From positions 186,001 to 250,000 of the forward strand of contig CM072152.1 of NCBI GenBank assembly GCA_036850595.1: a stretch of DNA of 64,000 bases. Reading direction: 5' to 3'. The DNA is from Rhyacichthys aspro (lineage: Eukaryota; Chordata; Actinopteri; Gobiiformes; Rhyacichthyidae). The position numbers and the translations under genes are program-made. The first letter of the stretch is position 1, and the number at the start of each line of letters is the position of its first letter. The notes below the pieces were generated by a model. It was not told the DNA's origin, searched no databases, and saw only the letters and a program-made list of their open reading frames with translations. Shown here one piece after another: positions 21,372 to 33,189 of the stretch.

Positions 21372-23246
21372 TTCTTTGGTTCACCAACATTATCCTCAAA
21401 CTAAACTAAAATCAACCAAAAATGTCAGTGTGTATATGTGTGTGTCTCAGTGTGTATATGTGTTTTTGTATGTATAAATGCAGTATTTGGGCTTTGGTTT
21501 TCCTGTCAGGTTGCTGTCCCTTTGTTGTGTTATGTTTTTCCATATGTTTCTGTGGATGTTATTTCTGTGTTGTGTGATTATCTTCTGGTCCAATCGCTTT
21601 CTCAAACAGGACAAACTTATGAAATATTCATTTATCCATTCATTCTTTCATGCAATGCATTGATTCTAATGCAGGTCATTTTTACACAGATGTACACACA
21701 CAGTGAAACAAGTATGTATAGTTAACTATTTATGCAACAATAAAAGCAGTATTGAGGAGCAATAGCTTATTTCTCTCCAACAAGTATGTCCAGTGAAATC
21801 AACAAACCTAATCTACTGAGATAACAAAAATTAGCATGGCTGCACTGATAATAACCTGGGGTCAGTCAGCTGTTATTTTTACAGTGTGCAGATATAGCAG
21901 CTCATTTAACTGACAGCACTTAGCTATTCTTTTGTTGCAAATCATTTACACTATTAACTCAACCCCAGGAGTTGCTGATAAAATTGTTAGGACTGCTTCT
22001 AGATTAAGTTCTCATTAGTGATGATCAAGTTATCTTATTACTGATCTAATTTACATAATCTGACGTCTGAATGTGAAAATGAAACACCTGCACTCATCAC
22101 ATCAAAACTAACTTCTCTTCTTTGCAATAGTACTTAAACTGAAAAGTCAACTTTTAGATTTAATTTTTACTTTGAAAATTACTATTAAAGAGTATAGTCA
22201 ACTTGTGTTTAAGGTTCTATGCAATAACTTAGACTTATTGGTTGTCTTTATTTGTTTCTTAAACCTGTACAGTAGGAGAACTGCAGTACCGCTGAAGTGG
22301 AAGAGAACTGAATATTTTATTATGGTGCATAAAAGCATAAAAAGTCTTCAACAAACTAAGATAAGTGCCAAGTGTGTATTAGAGGCATCTGAAATAATGA
22401 TGCATATTTAATTGCACTTATGGTGAATGAATATATATGTACTTAAAGTTAAATTCTGCAAAATGAAATAAATTAAAGCAATAAAAAACCCTAAGTAAAA
22501 AGCCTGTATGTTATAATATTTAATCAGAGACATGAGTGGTGCGTATGTCAGTGTCTGTGTGTCACTTTTTGGTGTGTTTGGCTCCTAAAGTTAGTTTGGG
22601 GAGACACATGCCACATCGGTTTCGTCATGTGTTTGTGAGTGTTTGTGTCCATGTGTTTCCTGTAATGATGTGGGCCGATGACTGAGGCCAGCCTCCTGAG
22701 TGTGCTGCTGACTGACAGCTGAGAGATCCATCACAGCAGCAGGTTAGAGCGGGCTGCTGTTTTAGACCGGCTCTGGTGAGGGGCATGGTGCTGTCCTGGA
22801 GGAAGCGGCTGTAGCTCCGGTCCCTCAGTCCTTCATTTGGCCCCAGGTCTCATCAGAGCAGCAGTGAAGAATCTCGTTTGGCACACATACACACCCCCAC
22901 ACACACAAACACAGAATGCAGCTGTGGCCGGACTGAGAGCTGCCACTTGCAGCGGCAAAGGTGACGACAGCACTGGATTGGCCAGTACTGGTGATTGGTG
23001 AAGACAGGCTGAAATGACTGGCAGCTACAGTAGATGCAGGCCATCGAGTGTCACTACTCTTGTGATAAACATGGGAACAACACTGACCCAGATATCTGTG
23101 CCTTGTCAAAGCTCACTCCGCACTGTGTGAAAGATTGCTAGATGTAAAATGTAAAAAAAAAAAAAGTCCAAGTGAAAAAGAAAAAAATCAAGCATCATAA
23201 CACAAGAGTAATGGCACTAGTAATTGTAGCAATAATAAAAATAGTA
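21372..23246. other. cadps intron, no gene seen
   Basis: Intronic sequence. A GC-richer patch at about 22660-23060 stands out against the AT-rich background and could be a conserved non-coding element, but nothing in the bases themselves proves it. ORFs here lack domains. Confidence 0.4.
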
Positions 23247-23256
23247 TATATATATA

Positions 23257-23354
<98 letters not shown>

Positions 23355-23400
23355 TAGATAGATAGATAGATAGATATAGATATAGATATATAGATAGCTC
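23247..23400. repeat. (TA)n / (GATA)n compound microsatellite
   Basis: About 100 bp of TA dinucleotides, interrupted once by tgtgtgta, run into seven or so GATA units and then TATAGA units. It is fully intronic. The long Tyr/Ile ORFs on both strands are artefacts of the repeat. Confidence 0.97.
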
Positions 23401-23839
23401 CCGCTTCAGTTTTACAGTGTGCTCTGTCCAGGCACACTGTATCGTGACAGCAGGTGGGAAATTAGTTCATAATAACTGCACAGTACAAAATCTGTCCAGT
23501 TCTTTTAATGCCTACTAAGTGTGCCTACTTGCCACACTTCATCCACACAGATCCAGTGTTTCGGAAGCCTGAATAAATAATTTATGAAACCAGAGTGGAA
23601 AAGATTTCCAAACACTGTTCTTCTGTTACCATGTTTACAAGACATACGCATCTTTTCTAAACACTGACGTAGCCCCACCTCTTTCTTATAACTCTGACAA
23701 CAACAATAATGGCGCCTTACACACCTTACATTCGTACTACTGAAGATACTGAGCTGCTTATGGTTTTTACAGCAGAATATTCCACTTCATCAATAGTCCA
23801 GACTAAGATCTCCTTTGTCGCTTGAGCTCTCCTTTGTCG

Positions 23840-25186
23840 CTTGAACAAAATTATAAATGCAACACTTTTCTTTTGCTCCCCTTTTTCATGAGCTGAACTC
23901 AAAGATCTAAGACTTTTTCTATGTACACAAAAGTCCTATTTTTCCTCAAATATTGTTAACAAAACTGTCTAAAAATGTGTTGGTGAGCACTTCTCCTTTG
24001 CCGATATAATCCATCCACCTCACAGGTGTGGCATATCAAGATACTGATTAGACAGCAGTTTTATCACAAAGCACAATGCCACAGATGTCGCAAGTTTTGA
24101 GGGAGTGTGTAATTGGCATGCTGCAGCAATATCTCTACCATAAGCCATCTCCAAAGGCGTTTCTGAGAATTTGGCAGTACATCCAACCGGCCTCACAACC
24201 ACAGACTATGTGTAACCACACCAGCCTACAACCTCCTCATACAGCATCTTCACCTCCAAGATCGTCTGAGACCAGCCACCTGGACAGCTGCTGCGACAAT
24301 CGGTTTGCATAACCAAAGAATTTCTACAAAAAAGATCAGAAACTGTCTCAGGGAAGTTCATCTGCATGCTCGTCGTCCTCATCAAGGTCTCGACCTGACT
24401 CCAGTTTGTTGTTGTAACCTACTTAAATTGACAAATGCTCACATTCAATGGCGTCTGGCACTTAAGAGAGGTGTTCTCTTCACCGATAAATCACGGGTTT
24501 CATTGTACAGGGCAGATGGCACACAGCATGTATGGCGTCGTGTGGGTGAACGTTTTGCTGATGTCAACGTTTCAACGTTGTGGATTGAGTGGCCTATGGT
24601 GGCAGTCGGTTTATGGAATGGGCAGGCATATGTTATGGACAACAAACACAGGTACATTTTACTGATGGCATTTTGAATGCACAGAGAGACTGTGATGAGA
24701 CCCTGAGGCCCATTGTTGTGCCATTCATCCATGACCATCACCTCATGTTGCAGCATGATAATGCACGGCAAGGATATTTACTATTCCGGTTCTTGCATGG
24801 CCTCACAGCATACTCACCGGACATGTCACCTATTGAGCATATTTGGGATGCTCTGGATTGGCAAATAAGACAGCGTGTTCCAGTTACTGCCAGTACACAG
24901 CAACTTTGCAGAGCCATTGAAGAGGAGTGGACCAGCATTTCACAGGCCACAATCAACAACCTGATCAACTCTTTGCGAAGGAGATGTGTTGCACTGCGTC
25001 AGGCAAATGGTGGTCACACCAGATACCGACAGTAAAACTGAACATTTTAGAGTGGCCTCTTATCGTGGCCATCCTAAGGCACACCTGTGCAATAATCATG
25101 CTGTCTAATCAGCATCTTGATATGCCACACCTGTGAGGAGGAGCAAAAAAAAAAGTGTTGCGTTAATATATTTTTTTGTTCAGTGT
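23840..25186 (+). mobile_element. Tc1/mariner-type transposon, second family
   Basis: The left end gaacaaaattataaatgcaa and the right end, inverted (tgaacaaaaaaatatattaa), both followed by cgcaacactttt-like sequence, make a terminal inverted repeat. Inner subterminal repeats (cacctcacaggtgtggcata at about 24016 and tatgccacacctgtgaggag at about 25121) are inverted too. The element matches a very common fish Tc1-like family by memory. The transposase between is broken. Confidence 0.85.
24076..25035 (+). pseudogene. Tc1-like transposase, frameshifted
   Basis: The start MPQMSQVLRECVIGML at 24076 is followed by pieces in different frames: LTNAHIQWRLALKRGVLFTD (first catalytic Asp, FTDKSR), HDHHLMLQHDNARQ (second Asp), and YSPDMSPIEHIWDALDW (Glu of the DD34E triad), ending RRRCVALRQANGGHTRYRQ. 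At least two frame changes separate them, so no complete enzyme is encoded. Divergence looks modest. Confidence 0.85.
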
Positions 25187-25448
25187 ATGTGTTGCCATGT
25201 TCTGCGCATACCCCATGCGTTCTTCCCTGTTATTTTTGTGCTTCTGTGGTGGGGCAACAGCACCACTTATAGGCCTGGCATATGTACTAGAACGTTTTCA
25301 GTGGTAGTGTGTGGACCCGAGTAGACACAAACATTTACTGAAATGAGGCTGTGTTTACGTAAAACGTTTCTGAAACAAAAACATTTTCATCTCCATATGG
25401 AGACAGCCTTATACTACTGACTGCTCCTTTGCTCTCTGATTGGTGCAG

Positions 25449-25557
25449 GTGAGTCAGTACACATTTGCTATGTGCAGCTACAGAGAAAAGAAGGCAGAGC
25501 CTGTCGAGCTGCTCCAGTTGGATGGCTACACTGTTGATTACACTGATCCTCAGGCAG
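25449..25557 (+). CDS. cadps: cadps exon: PH domain, middle
   Basis: The acceptor is ttggtgcag and the donor gtaagag. The exon is 109 nt, starts in phase 0 and ends in phase 1. It encodes VSQYTFAMCSYREKKAEP and ELLQLDGYTVDYTDPQA, the central strands of the CAPS PH domain. The 8.2 kb intron before it contains a MITE, a pogo derivative, a long TA repeat and a Tc1-like element. Confidence 0.96.
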
Positions 25558-25713
25558 GTAAGAGCACCAGAACCCCATATAAAATGGAGCGAGGAGTAGG
25601 CTTTAACAATGTTTTCACTGCTCATTTTAATTTAATTGGCACTAGTGAAATAATACATTTGTTAATACTATGAGTTGTAATGACATGAAAGCATGGTCTC
25701 TGGCCTTTTACAG

Positions 25714-25926
25714 GTCTAGATGGTGGCAGAACCTTCTTTAATGCTGTGAAAGAGGGAGATACAGTGATCTTTGCCAGTGATGATGAGCAGGACCGGATCC
25801 TATGGGTGCAGGCCATGTACCGGGCCACTGGCCAATCGCACAAGCCAGTACCTCCCACTCAAGTCCAGAAACTCAACTCAAAAGGAGGGACAGCACCGCA
25901 GCTGGATGCACCAATATCTCAGTTCT
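25714..25926 (+). CDS. cadps: cadps exon: PH domain end
   Basis: The acceptor is ttttacag and the donor gtaggt. The exon is 213 nt and phase 1 on both sides. It encodes LDGGRTFFNAVKEGDTVIF, ASDDEQDRILWVQAMYRATG and QSHKPVPPTQVQKL, ending SKGGTAPQLDAPISQF. DRILWVQAMYRA is the amphipathic C-terminal PH helix with its conserved tryptophan. The proline-rich tail links PH to the central region. Confidence 0.96.
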
Positions 25927-26977
25927 GTAGGTTTCCTGTCTTCTATGTTCTCCACCGAACATATTCTTCCTTTTAATCTTTAATTATTTAGTTTCATAAC
26001 TTTTAGTGAACTAGCTGCACTTTGTCTCGTTTTGACATGTTTGTGTTACAAAAGTTACACTTTAAGGGCCCGATCTACTAAGAAGTTGTGGCCAGATCAA
26101 AACCTGTTTTAAAATGGCACATTCCAGAAGGTATGGACACACATGATGGGCCTTGCATGTTATTAGTAACAGCTGATTCTAACAAATTTTGTATGAGAGG
26201 TGGAAAAAAAGAAAAAGAGTGAAGTCACACAACATTCACTGCACAATAAACTCAGACATGGCATATGCTGACACTTCTACACTCTCAGGTGTCTGAGTTT
26301 AATGTGAGAGCACAGTTTTGAGTTCTCTGGCTTATGAGTAGTTATTGCAATCAGCCCCAAACCCTGCAAAGTTTCACAAAATATGTTACTAAATAGGTAA
26401 TTCTCTGCCACGCAATTGCAAAACACGGGCTCACAAAATTGCACAGCTTAGTAGAGCTGGCCCTAAAGTACTAGACTGTGTAAAAGTGACTAAAGCCCTG
26501 TTTCCACCAAGCACAGCACACCATATGGGGTTTGGAGCAGTGCAACTTTAGTTGACTTTCAATTGTTTACTAGGACCCAAATTGTGGAATTTGTGAGAAA
26601 AAGTGGACCTAAAACTGTTTCAACAAAGACTCCTGGAGTAAAAAAACAAACAGAAAAAACAAAAAAACAAAAAAACCCACACAAAACAGCAAATATTCAT
26701 TTTCCTAATTATGTTCTTGAGGTAAACTGTCAGGTTACAAGGAAGAAAGGATTGGGTTTTAATGTGTTATTCCATAGATTTAAGAAATGCTGGACTTAAA
26801 CACTAAAACTGATCTGATATCAATATAGGCTACAGTATTTAAGAATGAGTTGGTGTAGTACACCATGTCTTTTGTTAAAAGGCTTCATTCACTGTTAGTG
26901 TTGCCTGAAAGAGACCCTAAAATGAAGTTCTTTTTTTCAATTCAAGCTCTTTTCATTCTCTCAGCTCTCTCCCTTAA
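25927..26977. other. cadps intron, no gene seen
   Basis: AT-rich intron. A 78-codon Lys/Thr-rich ORF at 26563-26799 derives from A-rich sequence (runs of aaaaac) and has no splice or domain support. Confidence 0.5.
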
Positions 26978-27852
26978 AGAGTAACTCAACCCTAAAACAA
27001 CTTTTTTTAGCTGATGGTGTGTATAAATTGGGCTTTAGTAATACAGTTCATAGTTTATAGTCCTATTTTTGACAAAATTTGAAAAATCCGTCTAATTCCA
27101 TAAATATGGTGTAAAACACATGTAAAACCGCATGAGTGCTGCCCTCCTCAGGTTAAACGCTGCCGACCGTACTTCCTGATCATGATGACGTCATGATGTA
27201 AGGTAACCACACCTTTGTAGCAGGTAACCACACCTGTGGTACAGCCCTCAGTACAAGCTCACCCCTCCAGAGGTGGTCTCTGTCAGAACGGGGTCACTGC
27301 AGCGACTGAACACGGTCACACAGAGCGACACACGCACAGATGAAAAAAAGAAAAAACGCGAGCAGTGTTTAGAGATAGAGTCACTCATTTTTTAGATCAA
27401 CAGGGACACATATTTTGGATCACGCTGCCGCTGGCTCCTGTCTGTTATTTTGCTCTGTTCATGTCGTAAAAACTTTAGAAGAACAAGCTCAGTCTACCGT
27501 AGTTTATGATGTGTTCAAGTGTTCACACACAGCGTCGTTGCAGAGTAATCGATATGTTCTTTGTTTGTTGATGTCATGTGTTTTAACTCCTAAAGACGGA
27601 GTGTTACCGTTGATTTTTATTCATGTCTCAATGATTACTGAGTAAATCAGCCAGGCATATTAGCATTAAACGCTACAAACAAGTCAGGTTTAACGTTACC
27701 TTCTTTTCTTCTTCTTTTTTTTTTTTTAAACAAAGTCTTAATACTGTTCACATAAATGCAGCGTTAGTCTGAGCGGAGCGGTGCAGACACTGTACTGTCT
27801 CTCTATAGAATAGTGTTCACTATATCTACATCAAAATTAATCTAAAGCAATC

Positions 27853-27905
<53 letters not shown>

Positions 27906-28286
27906 CAGTCTATGCTTTGTACATTAGCCTAAATGCCAAAGTTACTCTACCATCACGGCACCCGTTTTCTACAAAAATGCCTCGTCAGTCAGTGCCTCGG
28001 GCTGAGACTGGTCTTTGAATTGTTCTGGCTCAGGCCTGGTGTCCATAGAGAAACCAAGTCCCTCCAGCTCAGGTGAAAGAAGAGAATAAAGAGGGACCGC
28101 TCCGTCGCAAAGATACTTGTGCCAATCTGACATCTGTCAATCAATCAGTCTCTGTGGGTCTAAGGTACACGCCCCTCACTTAGCCTCACCCTCAGCTCGT
28201 CCCCTCTGTCTCTGCTGGGCTCTGCCCACTTTTCCAAGACTTTTCAAATTTCGTCTGTGGGTGGAGTTAAAGGGTTTAGTTACTCT
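26978..28286. mobile_element. TTAA-flanked MITE, Kolobok-like
   Basis: The ends AGAGTAACTCAACCC and, inverted, AGAGTAACTAAACCC differ at one base and are flanked by TTAA on both sides (26974-26977, 28287-28290). The element is 1309 bp, has no transposase, and contains an (ATT)n microsatellite at 27853-27905. TTAA duplication fits Kolobok or piggyBac mobilisation. An internal ACTTCCTG ... TGACGTCA arrangement resembles that in the Kolobok element at 663-3476. Confidence 0.78.
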
Positions 28287-30739
28287 TTAAGGTTGCTATA
28301 AATTATCTTAAGAGATATGGATGTTGCTTGGCATGACCATTACTAAATACCCCCACAGTAGGATCACAAATCAGATCACAGACTGCTGTTGCAAACCACG
28401 CCATTCAGAGCTCAATTGTACCACTTGGCAGAAAAATGACTGAACTGCATTTACACGTAATGATGGCTGTATTCTAATTTTTGCCTGCTCGTGCTATAGA
28501 CTCTGTGATGCAGCTTTTGCAGTGTTAAGTGTTGGTGGCTATGCTGTGCGTTTTTATGTTTCTTTGTTTGTTCCTTCTTCTGTCGACTTCTTTGAACTCT
28601 GCTGTCTTGTAGCTGGACTAGTTAATTTATCCTGCTTTGTTCACTATTCACACAACTATTCAGATTTACTGTAATATTTTTTTTTATAAAAGGCCTTTGT
28701 ATATTCTAAGAGATTTACACTTTCTTAATAAGAGGGATGTTTTAGTTAGATGAGTGTAAACTAGCACACAACAGATGGCCTACTCTCAACATGGCAATAT
28801 GTTGACAGTTAGTAGTTTAAACATTTAAATGTGGGTTGTCCCACCAATGTGTGCTTTAAATAGAAAGGATGAATTACATGTTTAACTGCACAAATGACCC
28901 AAAGAAAGTGGAAGCACACCAACAAACTGTTCAATAAACTGTACAATGCATTTGTGTAAGTGAATTTGTTGAGAGCTGTTTTTGACACAACCGCTGGAGC
29001 CCCACTGAGCCTTAGCAGCTGGTAATTACCAAGTTAAGAGTGCCAGCCCATGAATAATACAGTGTGGATGCTGCACAATTAAGTCAGACACCAATCAGTC
29101 ACTGTTACCAAATAACTACTTGCCAGTTCACACCTGGATCAGTGCAATGAATATTATCATCATGCCCCCCCACACACACACACACACTATATAAAAAATA
29201 AAAAAAATAAAAGAAATTGCCAACCCAAGAGAAATGAAGAACACTGTGATGAGCCATTTGATCAGTTTAAGAGATAAATATAATGTTTGCTACTTGTACT
29301 TACTACTTGTAGTTTTTAAGCCAAGGATGTTTGAGTCAGCCTTCTTGCTGTAAAGCAGGAGCGCTAACCACTTGATATCAACCAAAAACACATTGCAATG
29401 TTAATAAAGTTGCATTATGCATTTTTATTAATGAAGATTTTATAATGAATTTATCTTACTTCTTCGTTTCAAGTGTGGTCCCCGAAAATCTCAGTTTGGA
29501 GGGGTGTACAGCCGTTCTCCTAAGCCCATTCCCTTAGCCCTTCACCTTGATCCAAATAAGTATTGGACACCCCTCTGTCTCTACTGAATGCACAAAACAA
29601 GGGCTAAGTTGTAGGGGAAATGGGTAGAATTGGGATTGGGCTTTTCTAGACATTTGCCCAGAAACAACAAACTAACAACAACCCTCAAATGATCAGATTG
29701 GATGATTATTTCCAACATAGTCCCATGCTGCCGTCACTGAACCTGAGGCAAAAAATCTGAGAAAATTTGTGTAATTGCTAATTAACTGATGGTGGTACTA
29801 ATGGGATTGATGGAGTACTGATACTCAACACTAGATCATCAATGAGCCAACTGTGGTGGCTGGTCCCAGATTTAGACAAGTGATATGATGCATGCATCAC
29901 AAAATAGTGTGGTCAGTTCGAAGCAAATGCAGGGAGCCCCAGAGCGTAGTGGTACATCTCTGCTGCATCTATAAATGAAAACCAGCCATCAATCATGGCG
30001 GGGCCGTACCTCTACACCCCAGACAGACACGGGAGACTGTGTCAGTGCGAGTTACTGTCCAGCTCTGCGCCTCCGCTCACATCACACAGACCTGACAGGC
30101 CACCAGCTACTGACCAAAGGGCCCCACAATGTCACCTTTTTAGATTTTTGGGGGAGGGTGGGAGGGACTTGTTGAGGGACAGAAGCAGCTCACAGCTTCC
30201 TTTTCTTTGTTTTGTTTGGTGATTGACAGTCTCTGCTCTGGAGTCAAATTTAGGATCATAAACTTATGAAAACCATAGTTTCTGTAAAAATATTTTCACA
30301 GCCAACAAATCTCTAAAAACGTAATTAATCTATTTAATTTAATCTTATAACTTACAAATATATTATATTTTCCTCTTAAATAATAATACAACAGCTGCAA
30401 ATAAAATACAAATATTGGTCATGAAATCTTTAGCCTTTAACATTGTAATTACTTTTCTAAAATGTGACAGAGAAATATAAAATTACAAATGCTAAAACTA
30501 TAACTACAAACAAAACAAGTGCACATCTAAATGACAATATGGAAATAACATTTGAGACACACTAATCATATATTTTATCATCATAGCATTGAACTCTCAA
30601 GGGAAAGGTGGCCTCTCCAGTGTTGACTGACTGTACTGCTTCCTTTCCTTGGAGGAAGTATGGAGCAGAATGTGAATGAATATGTGAGTGAAGAGAACAC
30701 ACATTCCATTTTAACACAGTGTTTGTTGGTTGTGAGCAG
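28287..30739. other. cadps intron, no gene seen
   Basis: AT-rich intron with a short (CA)n tract at about 29168-29188. ORFs at 29975-30222 are short, overlapping and without domains. Nothing else is supported. Confidence 0.5.
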
Positions 30740-30876
30740 ATGCTGACCGAGCCCAGAAACACGGCATGGATGACTTCATTTCAGCAAACCCTTGTAACTT
30801 TGACCATGCCTCGCTGTTCGAGCTAGTACAGCGCCTCACTCTGGACCACAGGCTCAATGATTCCTATTCGTGCCTG
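30740..30876 (+). CDS. cadps: cadps exon: linker after PH
   Basis: The acceptor is gtgagcag and the donor gtgaga. The exon is 137 nt, two bases completing a Tyr codon plus 45 codons: ADRAQKHGMDDFISANPCNF then DHASLFELVQRLTLDHRL, ending NDSYSCL. It joins SQF(Y) upstream to GWFSPGQ downstream in the order known for CAPS. The following intron is only 97 nt. Confidence 0.96.
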
Positions 30877-30938
30877 GTGAGAAAGATCTTTATGATATAC
30901 GCTGGAGCCAAGTGCCTTGTGTGTTCAGTGCATGATGC

Positions 30939-30964
30939 TGTGTGTGTGTGTGTGTGTGTGTGTG
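30939..30964 (+). repeat. (TG)n tract at cadps 3' splice site
   Basis: About 13 TG units occupy the last part of a 97-nt intron, ending about 10 bases before the AG at 30972-30973. The tract replaces most of the usual pyrimidine tract. UG-rich RNA is a known binding target of TDP-43 and CELF-type splicing factors. Confidence 0.95.
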
Positions 30965-30973
30965 CGCTGTCAG

Positions 30974-31161
30974 GGCTGGTTCAGTCCTGGACAGGTGTTT
31001 GTTCTAGATGAGTACTGCGCCCGTTACGGTGTCCGCGGCTGTCATAGACACCTGTGTTACCTGAGTGATCTGCTGGAGCGGGCAGAGAATGGAGCCATGA
31101 TTGACCCCACCCTGCTGCACTACAGCTTTGCTTTCTGTGCCTCCCATGTCCACGGAAACAG
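30974..31161 (+). CDS. cadps: cadps exon: start of MUN-proximal region
   Basis: The acceptor is gcgctgtcag and the donor gtacac. The exon is 188 nt, starts in phase 0 and ends in phase 2. It encodes GWFSPGQVFVLDEYCARYGV, RGCHRHLCYLSDLLERAENG and AMIDPTLLHYSFAFCASHVH, ending GN(R). It is a strongly conserved block of the family. The acceptor is preceded by a (TG)n tract instead of a normal pyrimidine tract. The end phase (AG of an Arg codon) is compatible with either the next canonical exon at 43078 or the candidate cassette at 31701. Confidence 0.96.
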
Positions 31162-31700
31162 GTACACCCTCAACAAGTCCAGTTCCCAACTCAAAGATGA
31201 GTACTTCTCACACAGACCAGATCCATTTACAAGCAAACTGTAGCAAGCTGTCTTTCTGTAGGAGATATACATAGCACATGTCAAATTTCAGACAAGCTTT
31301 CAAAAAGTGGTGGTTATCAGCTCACCTTTGTCTTAAGCTGTTATAAGTTTGTTCTGCAAATTGTTTTAACTCACAAAGCAAAAGCACAGACTTAAATAAG
31401 ACCTTCTCTATTTTGGCATAAACTTGCAAATGTGCAACATGCTTTTAATCTTTGCATATTTTTCATAGACAAGACAAGCTTTTTCTTATCTTTTTTCTTT
31501 TTCCATTTTTGAGTTGAGCTGCGTTTAGATCCACCAATCATTCTTGCACGTGTTACTCCAAGTGCATGTATTTGTTTAAATATGATTTTGACATGCTCAC
31601 CTCTCTTTTTTCTTCTTTTATTTTACCCTTGTAACTTCTTTATCATTATCATTTTGCCACAAATTGCCCACCCCTCACCTCCAAATTCCTGGTGCCTTAG

Positions 31701-31880
31701 CCCAATACCCAAGCAGCTGTATGAGCTTTTAAACTGGCCTGTAACTGAGGCCGAGCTAAAAGAAGCCCTATTCCCTTCTGCCCCTGAGACCCCTCTGCCC
31801 TCAGCTAAGAGAGAGCTCAGAATCATTGACTTGATGAAGAAAAAGAACATCAGGTCAGAAATTTGTGCTGGAGCTAAAAG
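31701..31880 (+). CDS. candidate cadps cassette exon, 60 codons
   Basis: The acceptor ggtgccttag lies behind a long pyrimidine-rich stretch (31594-31660), and the donor is gtgagt. Between them are 180 nt with no stop, phase 2 at both ends. Inserted after the exon ending at 31161 it reads Ser then PIPKQLYELLNWPVTEAELK, EALFPSAPETPLPSAKREL and RIIDLMKKKNIRSEICAGAK, then returns in frame to Arg-PDGIG. The peptide is charged and helix-prone and does not look like any mobile element nearby. I do not recall this segment in mammalian CADPS isoforms. It could be a regulated exon, a lineage-specific exon, or a chance open stretch. Transcript data would decide. Confidence 0.62.
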
Positions 31881-33184
31881 GTGAGTTAATCTGGATCTAT
31901 GGCACAAGCAACAAAATGTAACTTTACAGTCTGTTTTTGTAATTTTTTTTTGTTTGTTTATTTGCCACCAGAGGTGCCCTAGAGGTAGTGTCACACTGAC
32001 CACTTGTTCTCATACCTTCATGCCACATCTGTTAGATAAGTCTCTCCTCTTGGCTAGAGACTACAGCCTACTTCTTGTTCTATGAAAACCCTGAAAACTT
32101 GGACCATTGTTTAAAAAACTAAAGGAAATGTTGGAAAGTGGAACATTTTGTGTTGTACTGAAGGCTACCAGGCTGATGGTACTGATACTGATTTATTATG
32201 TCTTTTATTCTTTTAAAGTATTGGTTTGTCCCCTCTGCTGCCATGCTTTTGATCATAATGTTCTGGAAAAGTCCAGAAAATTGATTGCTTAATCAGAGTC
32301 TTATAGTGATAATTCTTACTTGATAATGCATCAGGACAGAGTTGAGAGTAGCTGTTCTCTGTTCTTCCCTGTGCGCTGCAGTAAGCCCAGGTTTGACAGC
32401 TCTAGAGCAGTTAGAGTATCTTTTGTGTGGAGTAACTGACTACTGGCAGTGTCCACTGTGGGCTTTGTGACCATTCTTTCATCGTTCATTGGCCTGTGTC
32501 AAGTGTTTACACTGAGTCTAATCTTTGGTGATGTGTTCGAACATTAAATGTGTCAGCCATCTGTGTGAGAGGAGGAACAAACATAGACCACAGAAGGCTA
32601 CATGGGCACAGAGGCCAGAGGTCAGCCCCCCGCCCCCAGCCCACATCATTCTACCCATCAGTCCATCAGTCCTGCCCTCCGCCCAGCTGACACAGGCTCT
32701 GAGGCCTTTTCTGATCAGCTGGGACACATGGACAGCACTTGCTTCAAGAAAGAAACAAAAAGAGAGACATCGTCCAGGTGGCACAGATGTTGTGTTTACA
32801 AAAAAATACAAAACAGATTTTACGTAAAATTTTGACTGGTGTGGTTTCATGAACTGCTAAAAAGTAAGTAAGCTTTGTATTGCTTTGTATGGATAGAGTG
32901 TCTGTGGCCGACTGCTCTTTGTTTTGTCATGTAGGTCTTATATAATCCCCACCTGGTTGTTCTGAACTTGAACTGGTGAAATTTTATCTGTGAAAACAAT
33001 TCATGTACATGCACAAAGAAGAAATAGGTGATTGTGTAATTGTGAATGTACAATTTACCTGTGAGTAAGTGTGAATTCTGGTAGTGGTTTGACTGAGTGA
33101 TCTGATTGGAAAATGACAGTCTAAGCAGAAGACAAACTGACCAATCGCAGTGCAGTGCTGCAGGTCCTGGAAAATAGAGACAGC
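31881..33184. other. cadps intron, no gene seen
   Basis: Intronic. A GC-richer stretch at 32590-32740 yields overlapping ORFs on both strands without domain or splice context. It may be a conserved non-coding patch, but this cannot be judged from one sequence. Confidence 0.4.
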
Positions 33185-33189
33185 AGCCT

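Noticed and set aside
23172..23437. Long Tyr/Ile ORFs on both strands
   Set aside because: They are translations of the (TA)n/(GATA)n microsatellite.
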